Part shown: positions 54,708 through 64,000 of the stretch, piece after piece
Position numbering within the stretch: position 1 is the stretch's first letter
Layout of the letters: the number at the start of each line of letters is the position of its first letter
Source of the DNA: Leptospira idonii
Lineage (GTDB): Bacteria > Spirochaetota > Leptospiria > Leptospirales > Leptospiraceae
Assembly (NCBI RefSeq): GCF_004770995.1
Contig: NZ_RQHW01000033.1
Coordinates: 1-64,000, forward strand
Direction: 5' to 3'
DNA: 64,000 nt
Notes under the pieces: generated by a model
What the model saw: the letters and a program-made list of their open reading frames with translations, nothing else
Database searches by the model: none
What the model was told of the DNA's origin: nothing
Translations under genes and position numbers: made by a program

Positions 54708-56363
54708 ATGTTTTACCCCAAACCTCCTCCGTACGACGCTCTCGAATGGGCAAAAAAGTCATTTCAAGATCGGGCAAGATTAGCCTGCCAAGCCTGGGCC
54801 GTGCAAGGATACGGTTCTCCTACAGGCGCCTATTTGGTGTATGCATTTAAGGTCGTTTTCTATATTTGGGGCTGGTCCTATTTTTGTTCCTTCACTCCAG
54901 GATTAGGAGAATGGGACTCTATTGTTTGGTGGTGGAATCCTATCGCCTTCCAAAAGGCAATCGTCTGGAGTCTTTTTTTCGAAATATTAGGGTTAGGTTG
55001 TGGGAGCGGTCCGCTTACCGGGAGATATTTCCCTCCGATCGGAGGGTTTCTGTATTTTTTAAGGCCGGGAACAACCAAACTTCCGTTATTTGAAAATGCT
55101 CCTGTCATAGGAAACCGCAACAGAGGTTTCATAGAGATCTGTCTTTACGCAGGTTTACTTGTTTTTCTCGTTTTGGCATTGACACACCCTTCTCCTGGGT
55201 TTTGGGAATGGCTTCCTATCGTCATTATCCTTCCTTTGTTAGGTGTTTTGGATAAAACCGTTTTTCTTGCTTCAAGACCCGAACATTATTTGGTGACCAT
55301 TGTCACATTCGCTTTTGCACCCAATTGGATTGCCGGCGCCATGGCGGTTCAATTGGCTCTTTGGTTGTTTGCAGGATTTTCCAAACTCAACCATCACTTC
55401 CCTTACGTAGTCTGCGTGATGGCAAGCAACAGTCCGTTCACTCCTTTTTCCTGGTTTAGAAAGGCGATGTATAAGGATTATCCGAACGATTTGAACCCAT
55501 CGGCAACCGCAATAGGAAAGGCTCGCATGGGGATTTTATTGGAATTGGGAACTCCTATCGTGCTCACAGCCGGTGTATTATTAGGAAATTATAATATCAT
55601 CATTGCGGGGCTCGTTTTGATGGTATTTTTACATTCCTACATCACTAGCAACGTTCCTATGGGAGTTCCGATCGAATGGAATTTTATGGTGGTGTATGCG
55701 GGGTTCTTTTTGTTCGGAACCAATCCCAATACGATTCCGTTCGATGTAGATTCTTTCCCTGTTCTTTTGTTTTTAATCTTTACCTGTTTGCTCCTTCCTG
55801 TTTTGGGGAATTTATATCCGGATCGAATTTCTTTTTTACTTTCGATGAGGTATTATGCGGGGAACTGGGCTTGCAGTGCTTGGTTGTTTCGGGGGAATAG
55901 TTCCGAAAAGTTAAATCGACTTACGAAAACTTCCGCAGGTGTTTACGATCAGTTGGATCGCTTTTATGATAGAAAGGCATCCGTGGGACTTTTAAGTAAA
56001 GTGATGGCATTTCGTCTTATGCATCTCCATGGAAGAGCATTTCAGAAACTGGTTCCTTTGGCAGTTACTCGTTCGGAAGATTACGAATGGATGGAAGGGG
56101 AGTTGATTGCAGGTATGGTCACCGGATGGAATTTCGGAGAAGGTCATCTTCATAACGAACAATTGTTACGTTCCGTACAGCATCAATGTGCTTTCGAGGA
56201 AGGTGAATTGGTTTGTATCTTTCTGGAGTCTCAGCCTCTGGGTAAGTCTACACAAGCCTTTCGAATCTTCGATGCGAAAAAAGGACTTATCGCTTCCGGA
56301 ACTGTGGAAATCGGAGAGTTGCTGAATTTACAGGCTTGGCCTAAAAATTCTTCTGCTTCCTAA
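54708..56363 (+). CDS. DUF3556 multi-pass membrane protein
   Basis: This 551-residue protein matches the DUF3556 pattern: an N-terminal PPYDALEWAKKSF, then GYGSPTGAYLVYAFK, then many hydrophobic segments, and a soluble C-terminal part from about residue 410. GKLNHHFPYVVCVMASNSP is not present exactly, but FSKLNHHFPYVVCVMASNSP (about residues 224-243) is a striking conserved-looking stretch with two His. The family is best known from mycobacteria. The gene is 5 bases before a phytoene-desaturase-like oxidoreductase, a pairing that suggests a shared lipid or isoprenoid substrate. The function is unknown. Confidence 0.72.
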   Translation: MFYPKPPPYDALEWAKKSFQDRARLACQAWAVQGYGSPTGAYLVYAFKVVFYIWGWSYFCSFTPGLGEWDSIVWWWNPIAFQKAIVWSLFFEILGLGCGSGPLTGRYFPPIGGFLYFLRPGTTKLPLFENAPVIGNRNRGFIEICLYAGLLVFLVLALTHPSPGFWEWLPIVIILPLLGVLDKTVFLASRPEHYLVTIVTFAFAPNWIAGAMAVQLALWLFAGFSKLNHHFPYVVCVMASNSPFTPFSWFRKAMYKDYPNDLNPSATAIGKARMGILLELGTPIVLTAGVLLGNYNIIIAGLVLMVFLHSYITSNVPMGVPIEWNFMVVYAGFFLFGTNPNTIPFDVDSFPVLLFLIFTCLLLPVLGNLYPDRISFLLSMRYYAGNWACSAWLFRGNSSEKLNRLTKTSAGVYDQLDRFYDRKASVGLLSKVMAFRLMHLHGRAFQKLVPLAVTRSEDYEWMEGELIAGMVTGWNFGEGHLHNEQLLRSVQHQCAFEEGELVCIFLESQPLGKSTQAFRIFDAKKGLIASGTVEIGELLNLQAWPKNSSAS

Positions 56364-56368
56364 ACACA

Positions 56369-57823
56369 ATGACTCGCACCAAAGACAGATACGACGTATG
56401 TATAATAGGCTCCGGACCGAACGGATTGTCCGCAGCCTCTCTTTTGGCGCAGTCAGGGCTGTCCATTCTTGTTTTAGAAGCTAAATCGAAATTAGGCGGA
56501 GGAATGAGGACGGAAGAACTTACTCTTCCCGGTTTTCTGCATGATGTATGTTCCGGCGCCCATCCTATGGGAATTTTATCTCCTTTTTTCAAAACACTTC
56601 CTCTGGAGAAGTTCGGATTGAAATGGAAAGAGCCGCCAATCTCCGTTGCTCATCCGTTGGATGAGGAACCTTCCGTTCTTTTGACTCAGTCAATCGAAGA
56701 GACTGCGGAAGGATTAGGAATTGACGGCTCTTCTTATCAAAAGTTGATATCTCCTTTTGTGAACAACTCTCCTCATTTTTGGGAAGATGTTCTGGCCCCC
56801 ATTCATATTCCCAAAGATCCTTTTTCGTTTGTTCGTTTCGGGTTAACCGGGATTCGATCAGCGAAAGGGCTTGCAGGAAGCAGATTCAAAGAAAAAAGAG
56901 CCAAAGCATTGTTTGCCGGCCTAGCCTCTCATTCCATCCTTCCACTGGAGTCTCCTCTTACCGCTGCACTCGGGCTTGTATTTGCGGTTTCTGCACATCA
57001 GAAGTCTTGGCCGGTAGTAGAAGGAGGCTCCGAAAATTTAGCAAAGGCTTTGGTCGCCTATTTAAATACGATGGGTGTTGAATTTCAAACGAATACGCGA
57101 ATCACTTCGATCGCAGAACTTCCGCAAACGAAAGTGGTAATTTTTGATACAGATCCTTTGCAATTGGCTTCTCTTACGGAATCTCATTTGCCAGGTTTGT
57201 ATAGAAAGAGGCTGGAACGTTTTCGATTCGGGCCGGGAGTCTTTAAGATGGATTGGGCTTTGGATCGTGCCATTCCTTGGAAAGATCCTAAATGTTTATC
57301 TGCTTCCACGATCCATCTGGGAGGCACGATGGAAGAGATTGCAAAGGCGGAGGCGGATGTTTGGAAAGGGAAACATCCCGATAGACCTTATGTATTGCTT
57401 GTGCAGCAAAGTTTGTTTGATCCTTCCAGGGCGCCAAACGGAAAACATACGGGATATGCATACTGCCATGTCCCTAACGGTTCCCGGATCGATCTAACGG
57501 AAGTGATCGAAAAACAAATCGAACGATTTGCACCAGGGTTTTCCAAAACCATTTTGGCAAGACATAGTATGTATACGGCAGACTTTGAAAGATATAATCC
57601 GAATTATGTGGGAGGTGCGATTACGGGAGGAGCTGCCGATTTGACTCAGGCATTTTTTAGACCTGTGGCTCGCCTGAATCCTTATTCCACACCGAATCCT
57701 CATCTCTATATTTGTTCCGCTTCCACTCCTCCAGGGGGAGGGGTGCATGGGATGTGCGGATTTTATGCGGCGAAAACGGTTTTGAAAAGAATCGATAAAC
57801 TGAAGTCTCTTAAATTTACCTGA
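56369..57823 (+). CDS. Phytoene-desaturase-like FAD oxidoreductase
   Basis: The protein has 484 residues. The Rossmann motif is CIIGSGPNGLSAASLLAQ at the N-terminus, followed by VLEAKSKLGGGMRTEEL. The C-terminal signature YICSASTPPGGGVHGMCGFY contacts FAD in the carotenoid desaturase and saturase family. The substrate could be a carotenoid, a retinoid or another long-chain lipid. No crtB-like or other carotenoid gene is near, so a role in lipid modification with the adjacent DUF3556 protein is an alternative. The ATG is 5 bases after the DUF3556 stop. Confidence 0.83.
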   Translation: MTRTKDRYDVCIIGSGPNGLSAASLLAQSGLSILVLEAKSKLGGGMRTEELTLPGFLHDVCSGAHPMGILSPFFKTLPLEKFGLKWKEPPISVAHPLDEEPSVLLTQSIEETAEGLGIDGSSYQKLISPFVNNSPHFWEDVLAPIHIPKDPFSFVRFGLTGIRSAKGLAGSRFKEKRAKALFAGLASHSILPLESPLTAALGLVFAVSAHQKSWPVVEGGSENLAKALVAYLNTMGVEFQTNTRITSIAELPQTKVVIFDTDPLQLASLTESHLPGLYRKRLERFRFGPGVFKMDWALDRAIPWKDPKCLSASTIHLGGTMEEIAKAEADVWKGKHPDRPYVLLVQQSLFDPSRAPNGKHTGYAYCHVPNGSRIDLTEVIEKQIERFAPGFSKTILARHSMYTADFERYNPNYVGGAITGGAADLTQAFFRPVARLNPYSTPNPHLYICSASTPPGGGVHGMCGFYAAKTVLKRIDKLKSLKFT

Positions 57824-57860
57824 ATACGTATGGCATTCTTCCTTAGTCCGTAGTCGAATG

Positions 57861-57882
57861 TTTTGTGGTACCTGCCGCAAAA
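57861..57882 (+). terminator. Possible weak terminator hairpin after the desaturase gene
   Basis: TTTTGTGG (57861-57868) can pair with CCGCAAAA (57875-57882) with one G-U pair and a 6-base loop. The stem has no 3' T-run on the plus strand, so termination would be weak. It lies between the desaturase stop and flhF. The rest of the 198-base gap holds the palindrome at 57907-57922 and AT-rich sequence. Confidence 0.3.
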
Positions 57883-57906
57883 CTTGGAATCTATGGATTC
57901 ACCGAA

Positions 57907-57922
57907 TGTAGGAACTACTACA
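57907..57922. repeat. Second copy of the TGTAGGA palindrome, upstream of flhF
   Basis: TGTAGGAACTACTACA differs from the element at 120-135 by one base (A for C in the right arm), so one arm pair is mismatched. It is 100 bases upstream of flhF. Two copies in one window suggest a dispersed element or a shared regulator. Confidence 0.45.
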
Positions 57923-58021
57923 CTTCACCCTCTAAAAATTATGTCTCATAAAAAAGACTGTACAAAATAAGGCCTAATCATAAATTTTCAACAAATCCGG
58001 GGGATTTAGGGAGTATTCAGG

Positions 58022-59377
58022 ATGGATTTTGTCAAAATCCGAGGCAAAGATCTGCAAGATTGCATCATGCAAATGAAAATGAAGTATGGGCCGGAGGCTC
58101 ATATCTATGACCAACGTGTCACTACGGAAGGCGGTTTGTTCGGAACCGGACTTCTGGCCAGCAAGATGTATGAAATCGATGTAGGCATCCCCGAAAAACA
58201 AAACTCCAAAGATCGAATTGAGAAAAAACTCAAAGACCTGAAAGAACTCATCAAACAAAAACAAAAAACAGAAGTTACGGCTGTTTCTTCCGAGAAAAAA
58301 CCGGTGCGCACGATTGAAACCGTTCGTCCTTTCTCGGAAAGAAGAAAACGAATTTCAGAAAGAAAGGAAGTAACTGCCACTTTGGATCGTGATTCTTTCG
58401 AATCCTACGAATCCGAACTGCAACCTTATGAGCCTTATGAAACTCCAAGAGAAGAACCGATCGGAATTTCCTTAGGAAATGTTCCTGAAATCCACGAAAA
58501 ACCCCCGATTTTCAAAGAAATTCCTTCCGTTCCCAAAAGATCACCTAATATCGATAAATTGATGGGACGATTGAAACAGGAAGGAATGAGTGACTCCTAT
58601 GTAGAAGAAATCACTTCCCTTTTGGAAACCCATCTGTCTTCCGTAGACGCTTCCAAATACGGAACTGTTTGCGAAAAAGCAGCTTCTCTTTTGGAAGATC
58701 GCATTTCCATAGATTCAGATCTTTTCAGCGGAACCCCCCGAGGAAAAAGAAAAGTCATCTTCTTTGTAGGACCCACAGGCGCAGGAAAAACGACTTCGAT
58801 CGCAAAATTGGCAGCTAAGTATTCTCTTCATATGGGGAAAAAAGTTTCCCTATACACAACAGATAACTACCGTATTGCGGCAATCGACCAGTTGAAGTTT
58901 TATGCGGATGCGATGGGTATGCCTTTTTATGCAGCCAAAGATGTGAGAAAATTGAAAGAGGCGGTTGCCCGTGACGGATCCGAACTCATTCTGGTAGACA
59001 CTGCGGGATACTCCCATAAAAACTTAGATAATATCCTGAAATTAAAGGAATTTTACCAAGCCTTCGGTGAGAAAGATTACCTGGAAAACATCTTGGTTCT
59101 TTCCGGAACCGTATCTCCCCAGAATGCGTTGTCTGTTGCGAAAGCTTACGAGCAGATCGGATACAAAAGAATTTTATTAACTAAGCTGGATGAAGCAGAA
59201 TTTTTAGGTTCTATGATTGAATTAGCCGATACTATTCATAGGGAATTCGCATTCTTAAGCGTTGGGCAGGATGTTCCTTTCGATATATTAAATGCATCGA
59301 AAAAACTTCTTGCAGAGTGTGTGATTTACCCTGAAAAATTGAAAGGGATAGCGGGCGAGGTCTTCGACAAGACTTGA
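58022..59377 (+). CDS. flhF: Flagellar biosynthesis SRP-like GTPase FlhF
   Basis: FlhF directs polar placement and number of flagella. The 451-residue protein has a basic N-domain (about residues 1-90), a charged linker and an NG domain. The P-loop is FVGPTGAGKTTSIAKLA, followed by TTDNYRIAAIDQL, ILVDTAGYSHKN and LTKLDEAEFLGS. AGGGAG precedes the ATG. It is followed by the flhG gene 41 bases later. In spirochaetes these proteins set the placement of periplasmic flagella near the cell ends. Confidence 0.94.
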   Translation: MDFVKIRGKDLQDCIMQMKMKYGPEAHIYDQRVTTEGGLFGTGLLASKMYEIDVGIPEKQNSKDRIEKKLKDLKELIKQKQKTEVTAVSSEKKPVRTIETVRPFSERRKRISERKEVTATLDRDSFESYESELQPYEPYETPREEPIGISLGNVPEIHEKPPIFKEIPSVPKRSPNIDKLMGRLKQEGMSDSYVEEITSLLETHLSSVDASKYGTVCEKAASLLEDRISIDSDLFSGTPRGKRKVIFFVGPTGAGKTTSIAKLAAKYSLHMGKKVSLYTTDNYRIAAIDQLKFYADAMGMPFYAAKDVRKLKEAVARDGSELILVDTAGYSHKNLDNILKLKEFYQAFGEKDYLENILVLSGTVSPQNALSVAKAYEQIGYKRILLTKLDEAEFLGSMIELADTIHREFAFLSVGQDVPFDILNASKKLLAECVIYPEKLKGIAGEVFDKT

Positions 59378-59418
59378 TCGGTTTAGCTATCCCTGTGTGA
59401 CTGGGGAATGGCTAAACA

Positions 59419-60342
59419 ATGGACCAAGCGGCAAATCTAAGAAAGCTAACAGAAAGTAATACTGGTTTAAAATTAGTTCCCTCTTCTGAGGCTCAGAAAA
59501 AGACAAAGATCATTGCTGTAGCCTCCGGAAAAGGCGGGGTAGGGAAGAGCACTGTTTCCGTAAACCTTGCCATCGCCATCGCTAAAACCGGCCTAAAGGT
59601 TTTGATCTTCGACGGGGACTTGGGTCTTGCCAACGTAAACGTCCTTCTGGGAATCATTCCCAAATACAATCTTTATCATGTAGTCAAAGGACATAAGTCC
59701 TTAAAAGATATCATCATATCTACTCCCGAAGGAGTGGATATCATTGCAGGTGCGTCCGGATATTCCCAGCTGGCGAACCTGAATGAAACCCAAAGAAATA
59801 ATCTCATCAAAGGTTTTGCCGATCTAGATCGTTACGACATTATGATCATCGATACGGGTGCCGGAATCTCCGCCAATGTCATCGGCTTAGTTATGCCTGC
59901 GGACGAAGTTGTGGTAGTTACCACACCGGAGCCGACTTCCATCACCGACTCCTACGGTCTTATCAAATCCATCGTTTCCCAATCCAAAGATAAAAACTTG
60001 AAGATCATTGTGAATCGTGTGCGAAGCGCGATCGAAGGAAAAAAAGTGGCGGACCGAGTCATCGATATCTCCGGCCAATTTTTGGAAGTGCAAGTAGAGA
60101 ACTTGGGATTTATCTTCCAAGACGAAGAAGTGGAAAAATCCATTCGAGAACAAAAGCCTTTCATTCTCAATGCTTCTCGATCGAAAGCGGCCGCTTGTTT
60201 GACTCGAATCACTCACACTCTTCTCCAAACGGAAGGAAGTTTTTCCGATGACGAAGGTCTTACCGGGTTCTTTAAAAAATTCTTCAGCTTTGTGGACTTC
60301 AAAGAGAAAGAATTGGAAAAACAAATGGAAGAAGAAGGTTAA
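59419..60342 (+). CDS. flhG: Flagellar number regulator FlhG (MinD/ParA-like ATPase)
   Basis: This 307-residue protein has the deviant Walker A motif [16 protein letters not shown] and [14 protein letters not shown], followed by [10 protein letters not shown], as in FlhG, YlxH and MinD proteins. The N-terminal AANLRKLTE is the short motif that stimulates FlhF GTPase activity in related proteins. A charged C-terminal tail could bind membrane. GGGGAA precedes the ATG. With flhF upstream and fliA downstream, its role as an FlhF antagonist is well supported by context. Confidence 0.93.
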   Translation: MDQAANLRKLTESNTGLKLVPSSEAQKKTKIIAVASGKGGVGKSTVSVNLAIAIAKTGLKVLIFDGDLGLANVNVLLGIIPKYNLYHVVKGHKSLKDIIISTPEGVDIIAGASGYSQLANLNETQRNNLIKGFADLDRYDIMIIDTGAGISANVIGLVMPADEVVVVTTPEPTSITDSYGLIKSIVSQSKDKNLKIIVNRVRSAIEGKKVADRVIDISGQFLEVQVENLGFIFQDEEVEKSIREQKPFILNASRSKAAACLTRITHTLLQTEGSFSDDEGLTGFFKKFFSFVDFKEKELEKQMEEEG

Positions 60343-60347
60343 ATCCC

Positions 60348-60824
60348 TTGCAGTTAGGATTCCTTGTCGGATTTGCAATCCTCGGTACTCTCATCAGCAC
60401 CGTCTGCGGCTTTTTAGTCGGAAATAGAATCACATACATATTGTTTGTCTCCGCTATCTCTACTCTTGCTTTTGGCGGTTTGGGATTCGGTGTTTATACC
60501 GTTCTAGAAAAAAAAGTCCCTGAGTTTTTGGAATTTTTACAAGGAATTTCACTCGGTGGATTCGGGTCCTCCGAAGGGGATTATGAAGGAGAAGAAGGTG
60601 GTTCTTTTGCTTCAGGTTCCGAATCGGGTTCTGTATCCGGAGATGACTTCGGAGTTCAGACTGCCGCAGGAGATCCTGCGATGGATGCCAAACTAGCAAT
60701 GGCAAAATCGGGTAAATTCGGAGATCATATCATAGTTGATAAAATTGCCATCAAAAATGAGCCTAAATTGATGGCAGAAGCCATCCGAACCATGTTGGCT
60801 AAGGACGATCCCCAAGAAGGATAA
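60348..60824 (+). CDS. Small membrane protein of the flagellar operon, unknown function
   Basis: The protein has 158 residues and starts at TTG 60348, 5 bases after flhG. Two hydrophobic segments occupy about residues 3-22 and 28-50. A Gly/Ser/Glu-rich, low-complexity stretch follows (about residues 68-103), and then a short conserved-looking C-terminal helix (EPKLMAEAIRTMLAKDD). No family is recognised, but position between flhG and fliA argues for a flagellar role. Confidence 0.65.
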   Translation: MQLGFLVGFAILGTLISTVCGFLVGNRITYILFVSAISTLAFGGLGFGVYTVLEKKVPEFLEFLQGISLGGFGSSEGDYEGEEGGSFASGSESGSVSGDDFGVQTAAGDPAMDAKLAMAKSGKFGDHIIVDKIAIKNEPKLMAEAIRTMLAKDDPQEG

Positions 60825-60858
60825 AAATTTATCCATTTTATAGGACATAAGAAAAAAA

Positions 60859-60886
60859 TTGCTCTTGTAATTTTCGTTTCTATACG
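60859..60886 (+). promoter_or_regulatory. Possible promoter upstream of fliA
   Basis: TTGCTC (60859-60864) and TATACG (60881-60886) are separated by 16 bases in the 105-base gap before fliA. The match is moderate. It would give fliA and fapA their own transcript in addition to read-through from flhF. Confidence 0.35.
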
Positions 60887-60911
60887 ATTTTTTCTATAAA
60901 GTAAAGAGTTT

Positions 60912-60923
60912 CCGGGTACCCGG
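60912..60923 (+). promoter_or_regulatory. Palindrome CCGGGTACCCGG at the fliA ribosome-binding position
   Basis: This 12-base perfect palindrome lies 6-17 bases before the fliA ATG, in the place where the ribosome-binding site should be; no purine-rich SD is visible there. It is GC-rich in an AT-rich gap. It could bind a dimeric repressor or affect initiation through RNA pairing with another copy. Confidence 0.45.
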
Positions 60924-60929
60924 CCAATT

Positions 60930-61730
60930 ATGTCCAGATTGCTAGACAAATACAATCAATTCGACGAGACAGATCTCTGGAAACAGTATCGAGTCAGCAA
61001 AAATGCCGAAATCCGAAGTTACCTTGTCGAAAAATACTCTCCTTTAGTAAAACACGTAGCCGGTAGAATTGCGATCGGTATGCCTCAAAATGTTGAATTT
61101 GAGGATTTGGTAAGTTATGGCGTTTTCGGTCTGTTAGACGCTATTGAAAAATTCGATCCTTCCCGCGAAATTAAATTCAAAACCTATGCGATGACCCGTA
61201 TCCGAGGTTCCATCTTCGACGAACTTCGATCAGTCGATTGGATCCCTAGATCCATCCGCCAAAAAGCGAAACAATTGGAATCCATCATTGCCATGTTGGA
61301 AAATAAAGAAGGTAAAAAAGTCGAAGACGAAGAGATCGCAAAAGAGCTCGGAGTTTCGATGGAAGAATACAATTCCCTTCTTTCTAAACTTTCAGGAACC
61401 TCTCTGGTTTCTCTCAATGATATTTGGTTCTTAGGAGATGAGAACGATGAAGTTTCTTTTATGGAAACTTTGGAATCTCCGATGAATATGAACCCGGACA
61501 ATATCATCGAAAAAGAAGAAATCAAAAACGTGATCGTAGATGCCATCAAAGGCCTTCCTGAAAAAGAAAAAAAAGTAATCGTGCTTTATTATTATGAAGA
61601 TCTCACCTTAAAAGAGATAGGCGAGGTGCTGGAAGTTACTGAATCCCGCATTTCACAACTCCATACGAAGGCGGTCGCAAGGCTCAGAAGTAAACTTTCC
61701 AAAGTTAAGTCCGCCATCCAAAAACGGTAA
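60930..61730 (+). CDS. fliA: Flagellar sigma factor FliA (sigma-28/WhiG type)
   Basis: This 266-residue sigma factor has region 2 motifs [19 protein letters not shown] and [20 protein letters not shown], then [18 protein letters not shown], typical of FliA and WhiG. Region 4 ends in [20 protein letters not shown], a helix-turn-helix that reads the -35 box. It directs transcription of late flagellar and motility genes. The ATG has no evident SD; a palindrome sits in its place. fapA follows after 6 bases. Confidence 0.94.
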   Translation: MSRLLDKYNQFDETDLWKQYRVSKNAEIRSYLVEKYSPLVKHVAGRIAIGMPQNVEFEDLVSYGVFGLLDAIEKFDPSREIKFKTYAMTRIRGSIFDELRSVDWIPRSIRQKAKQLESIIAMLENKEGKKVEDEEIAKELGVSMEEYNSLLSKLSGTSLVSLNDIWFLGDENDEVSFMETLESPMNMNPDNIIEKEEIKNVIVDAIKGLPEKEKKVIVLYYYEDLTLKEIGEVLEVTESRISQLHTKAVARLRSKLSKVKSAIQKR

Positions 61731-61736
61731 TCCTAC

Positions 61737-63731
61737 ATGTCTCTTACTGAGTTTCTCACACAGGAACTGGGAGAGTTCGAAAGAAAAGAAAAAGAACAAG
61801 TCGAAGTCATCGCCGACTCGATTGAAGAATGTTTGGCTCTTGCCAGCGCTCATTTCGGTAAAAAAATCCATGAGTTGGATTATGTAGTCCTCAAAAGAGG
61901 CAAAAAAAGATTATTCTTTTCAGAACCATTCCATATCCGAGCTTCCATCATCCCGGAAGATTTGATCTTAGAAGAATTGAGTGCCCTCGATGAACGCCTC
62001 ACAGGCGGTAGCGGGAAACTGGTATCCAAAGATTTGAAAGATCTAGTGGCTCCTAAAAACAAAGACGGTCGTCTTTCCGTTAAAATTTACAAAACGGGTG
62101 TTTTCCTTACGGTATATCCTCCATTAGGTGAAGGGAATCCCGTCAGTTTGGCAGATGTTTCCAAAAGACTTTCTTTCAGAGGCGTTGCGGGAGTAGATCA
62201 AAATCTTCTAGGTAAAATCATCAAAGAAGCGAAAGCGCAGCCTGTTTTAATCTCCAATCAAAAACCGAAACAAGGAAACGATTCCAGTTGTCATATAGAG
62301 ATCGGAAGCGATCAAATGGAAGCTTTCGTCACGATTTTCCCGGCAAGACCGGGAGGAAGGGACTTGGAAGTGAACGACATTGTCGTTTCTCTCAAAAATA
62401 TGGGAATCGCTTACGGGCTGAAAGAAGATGAAATTAAGAAGGCGTTAGACGAGGACAAAACAAACGTTCAATTCGTTGGTGCCGAAGGCGATTATCCTGT
62501 GAACGGAAAAAATGCGGAGATCCGTTATTACGTTCGCACGGAAAAGAAAATCAATTTTAAAGAAGATCAATCGGGAAGAGTCGACTACAAAGATTTAGAT
62601 ATGATCGAAAACGTAGTCGTAGGTCAGCTTCTCGCAGAAAAGATTCCCGCAGAGAAAGGCAAGCTAGGAAGAAATTTATTCGGAATGGTTCTTCCTGCCA
62701 AAGACGGCTCCGATACGGAACTCAAACAAGGAAAAGGAACCATTCTCTCTGAAGATAAAATGAGACTCACTGCGGAAGTGAACGGACAAGTTCTCTATGC
62801 GGCAGGAAGACTTTCCGTAGAAACGGTTTATCGTATCAACGGAGATGTAGGAGTTCGTACAGGAAATGTGACTTTCCTAGGTTCCATCATCATTACCGGA
62901 AACGTGGAAGATAATTATTCTGTGAAGGCTGCGGGCAATATCGAAATTTACGGAACCGTACAAAAGGCTGTGGTGGAAGCCGATGGTGATATCATCGTAA
63001 GACAAGGTGTGACCGGAAGGGAAGAAGCAAGGATCGAATCCACAGGAGGGAACATCGTTGCTAAGTTCATTCAGAACGCCACAGTCATCACAGAGAAAGA
63101 CATCATCGTGCAAGAAGGGATTTTGCATTCTCATTTGATGGCTGGTGGAAAGATCAGCTGCAAAGGAAAAAGAGGACAGATTGTGGGAGGAACCATCCAA
63201 GCTGCCCAATTGATTTCCGCCAAAGTTCTCGGTTCGCAAGCCAACCCTCAAACCGATTTGATCGTAGGTAACAATCCTAAAATCCTAAAACAGATCAGCG
63301 AATACGAAGAGAAGAAAAACGAAAACCAGGAAAAGCTGGATCAGTTGACTAAAACGATGAGAACGTTGAAGGCAAGAAAAGAGGCGGATCCTGCCAGCTT
63401 CTCTCCTGAAAACGAAGCTCATCTTCAGAAATTGGTAGCAGGGACCAAAAAACTGGAAAAACGAATCGCAGAATACGACAAAGAAATACAGACCCTCATC
63501 GCTTATATGGACGAACAAGCTGCCAGTGGTCGTGTTTCCGTGGAAAAAACGATATTCCCCGGTGTAACCATCCGCATTCGAAATGCCGATTTTAAACTGC
63601 GCCACGAAACTAAGGCAAAAACTTTTTTCGAGGAAGACGGGCAGGTGCGCAGCACGAATTACGAAGATCCGGACGAAGATAAAAATGACTGGAGAAAAAA
63701 ACGAGGTCGTGGTAAAACTAAGAATCAGTAG
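61737..63731 (+). CDS. FapA-like protein (DUF342) with Jag-like N-domain
   Basis: The protein has 664 residues. About residues 20-60 resemble a Jag N-domain ([20 protein letters not shown]). The middle and later parts form the DUF342/FapA fold with a beta-helix: [21 protein letters not shown] and repeats of the form [16 protein letters not shown] and [14 protein letters not shown] coiled coil (about residues 515-590) precedes the C-terminal domain. FapA proteins are linked to flagellar assembly in other bacteria, and the position after fliA supports that here. The tail is basic. Confidence 0.85.
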   Translation: MSLTEFLTQELGEFERKEKEQVEVIADSIEECLALASAHFGKKIHELDYVVLKRGKKRLFFSEPFHIRASIIPEDLILEELSALDERLTGGSGKLVSKDLKDLVAPKNKDGRLSVKIYKTGVFLTVYPPLGEGNPVSLADVSKRLSFRGVAGVDQNLLGKIIKEAKAQPVLISNQKPKQGNDSSCHIEIGSDQMEAFVTIFPARPGGRDLEVNDIVVSLKNMGIAYGLKEDEIKKALDEDKTNVQFVGAEGDYPVNGKNAEIRYYVRTEKKINFKEDQSGRVDYKDLDMIENVVVGQLLAEKIPAEKGKLGRNLFGMVLPAKDGSDTELKQGKGTILSEDKMRLTAEVNGQVLYAAGRLSVETVYRINGDVGVRTGNVTFLGSIIITGNVEDNYSVKAAGNIEIYGTVQKAVVEADGDIIVRQGVTGREEARIESTGGNIVAKFIQNATVITEKDIIVQEGILHSHLMAGGKISCKGKRGQIVGGTIQAAQLISAKVLGSQANPQTDLIVGNNPKILKQISEYEEKKNENQEKLDQLTKTMRTLKARKEADPASFSPENEAHLQKLVAGTKKLEKRIAEYDKEIQTLIAYMDEQAASGRVSVEKTIFPGVTIRIRNADFKLRHETKAKTFFEEDGQVRSTNYEDPDEDKNDWRKKRGRGKTKNQ

Positions 63732-63742
63732 GGGAGCCGACC

Positions 63743-64000
63743 ATGATTCTGAACGAAACATTTGCAAGCAACACCCACCACTTCGAAATCGCAAAGCGAG
63801 CTCAAGTGGAGACACCCTTTACTCATCAGAACCAGGTAGTGGAACTGCAAAAAGCGGCCATCACCAGCCAAGTTAGGGCGCAAACGGTTCCTGAATCCAA
63901 ACCTTCCGCCTCCGGGACGGGTCTAAAACCAAAACAAGAAAAAGAAGAATTGGTTTCTTACTCTAGGAAAGGCGTGGAAAAATCATACGCATCGGAAAAC
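63743..64000 (+). CDS. Partial open frame at the window edge, unknown function
   Basis: An ATG at 63743 preceded by AGGGGAG opens 86 codons with no stop before the window ends. The visible part is polar and rich in Gln, Lys and Ser, with no signal peptide (for example VELQKAAITSQVRAQ). It may be disordered at the N-terminus. It follows fapA by 11 bases and so probably belongs to the flagellar operon. The rest is outside the window. Confidence 0.6.
   Translation, partial: MILNETFASNTHHFEIAKRAQVETPFTHQNQVVELQKAAITSQVRAQTVPESKPSASGTGLKPKQEKEELVSYSRKGVEKSYASEN

Noticed and set aside
63285..63815. A 176-codon minus-strand frame
   Set aside because: It is antisense to the FapA-like gene, and its composition is Phe/Ser rich as expected from an antisense of a Lys/Glu-rich coiled coil.
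1..64000. tRNA, rRNA, CRISPR, insertion sequences, phage genes and riboswitch folds
   Set aside because: No regularly spaced repeats, no terminal inverted repeats with transposase, no CCA-ending cloverleaf and no long non-coding stretch were seen by reading.

Overview
This window looks like chromosomal DNA of a spirochaete of the Leptospira group. The evidence is the flagellar block flhF-flhG-ORF-fliA-fapA, many short signal peptides with relaxed lipoboxes, frequent TTG starts, AT-leaning moderate-GC composition, and large secreted proteins with no close named family. The species cannot be fixed from the sequence. No tRNA, rRNA, CRISPR array, insertion sequence or phage gene was seen. Coding density is very high and no gap between genes reaches 300 bases; the longest are about 1-252 and 43988-44258.

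Layout. Positions 253-2902 hold two ion transporters (an atypical NRAMP-like protein and an NhaC antiporter). Positions 3006-4231 hold an HTH protein and a STAS anti-anti-sigma protein. Positions 4255-15865 hold an envelope operon: an AsmA/YdbH-like protein, a lipoprotein that resembles a YnbE-YdbL fusion, and a 2657-residue TolB-propeller/TPR/CHAT-like protein. Positions 15869-21215 hold a Zn aminopeptidase-like lipoprotein, an HtrA protease, an aminotransferase, murI and purM. Positions 21202-30895 (minus strand) form a chemotaxis and signalling operon read in the order MCP, cheW, cheA, cheB, a receiver/ATPase hybrid, two cheY-like genes and a seven-TM PAS histidine kinase; it contains no cheR. 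Positions 31008-36423 hold an outer-membrane barrel, a metalloprotease-like lipoprotein, an RsbU-type phosphatase, a crotonase and a DUF192 lipoprotein. Positions 36482-41135 hold glgP, a response regulator, a HEAT-repeat protein and a small secreted protein. Positions 41124-43987 (minus strand) hold a Bcr/CflA-type exporter and a second barrel. Positions 44259-48531 hold a small conserved-looking protein, a RadC-like protein, a Wzm/Wzt polysaccharide exporter and UDP-glucose dehydrogenase. Positions 48528-53548 hold a thioredoxin-fold/TPR protein, hisE, lpxK, a split mnmC and pirin. Positions 53720-57823 hold an SRPBCC protein, a DUF3052-like protein and a DUF3556/phytoene-desaturase-like pair. 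Positions 58022 to the end are the flagellar regulatory block.

Three themes recur. Envelope biogenesis is heavily represented (YdbH-like operon, HtrA, LpxK, Wzm/Wzt/Ugd, barrels, lipoproteins). Signalling parts are dense (CheA pathway, histidine kinase, four receiver proteins, a STAS protein and a PP2C phosphatase). Gene packing is extreme: all five convergent junctions have a gap of 3 bases or fewer or overlap by up to 71 bases, and several neighbours overlap by ATGA, TTGA or GTGA. The most promising leads are the YdbH/YnbE-YdbL-like cassette with its giant downstream partner, the triplicated EEFGLF motif in the CheA linker, the catalytically atypical receiver/ATPase hybrid, and the hairpin over the glgP start codon.
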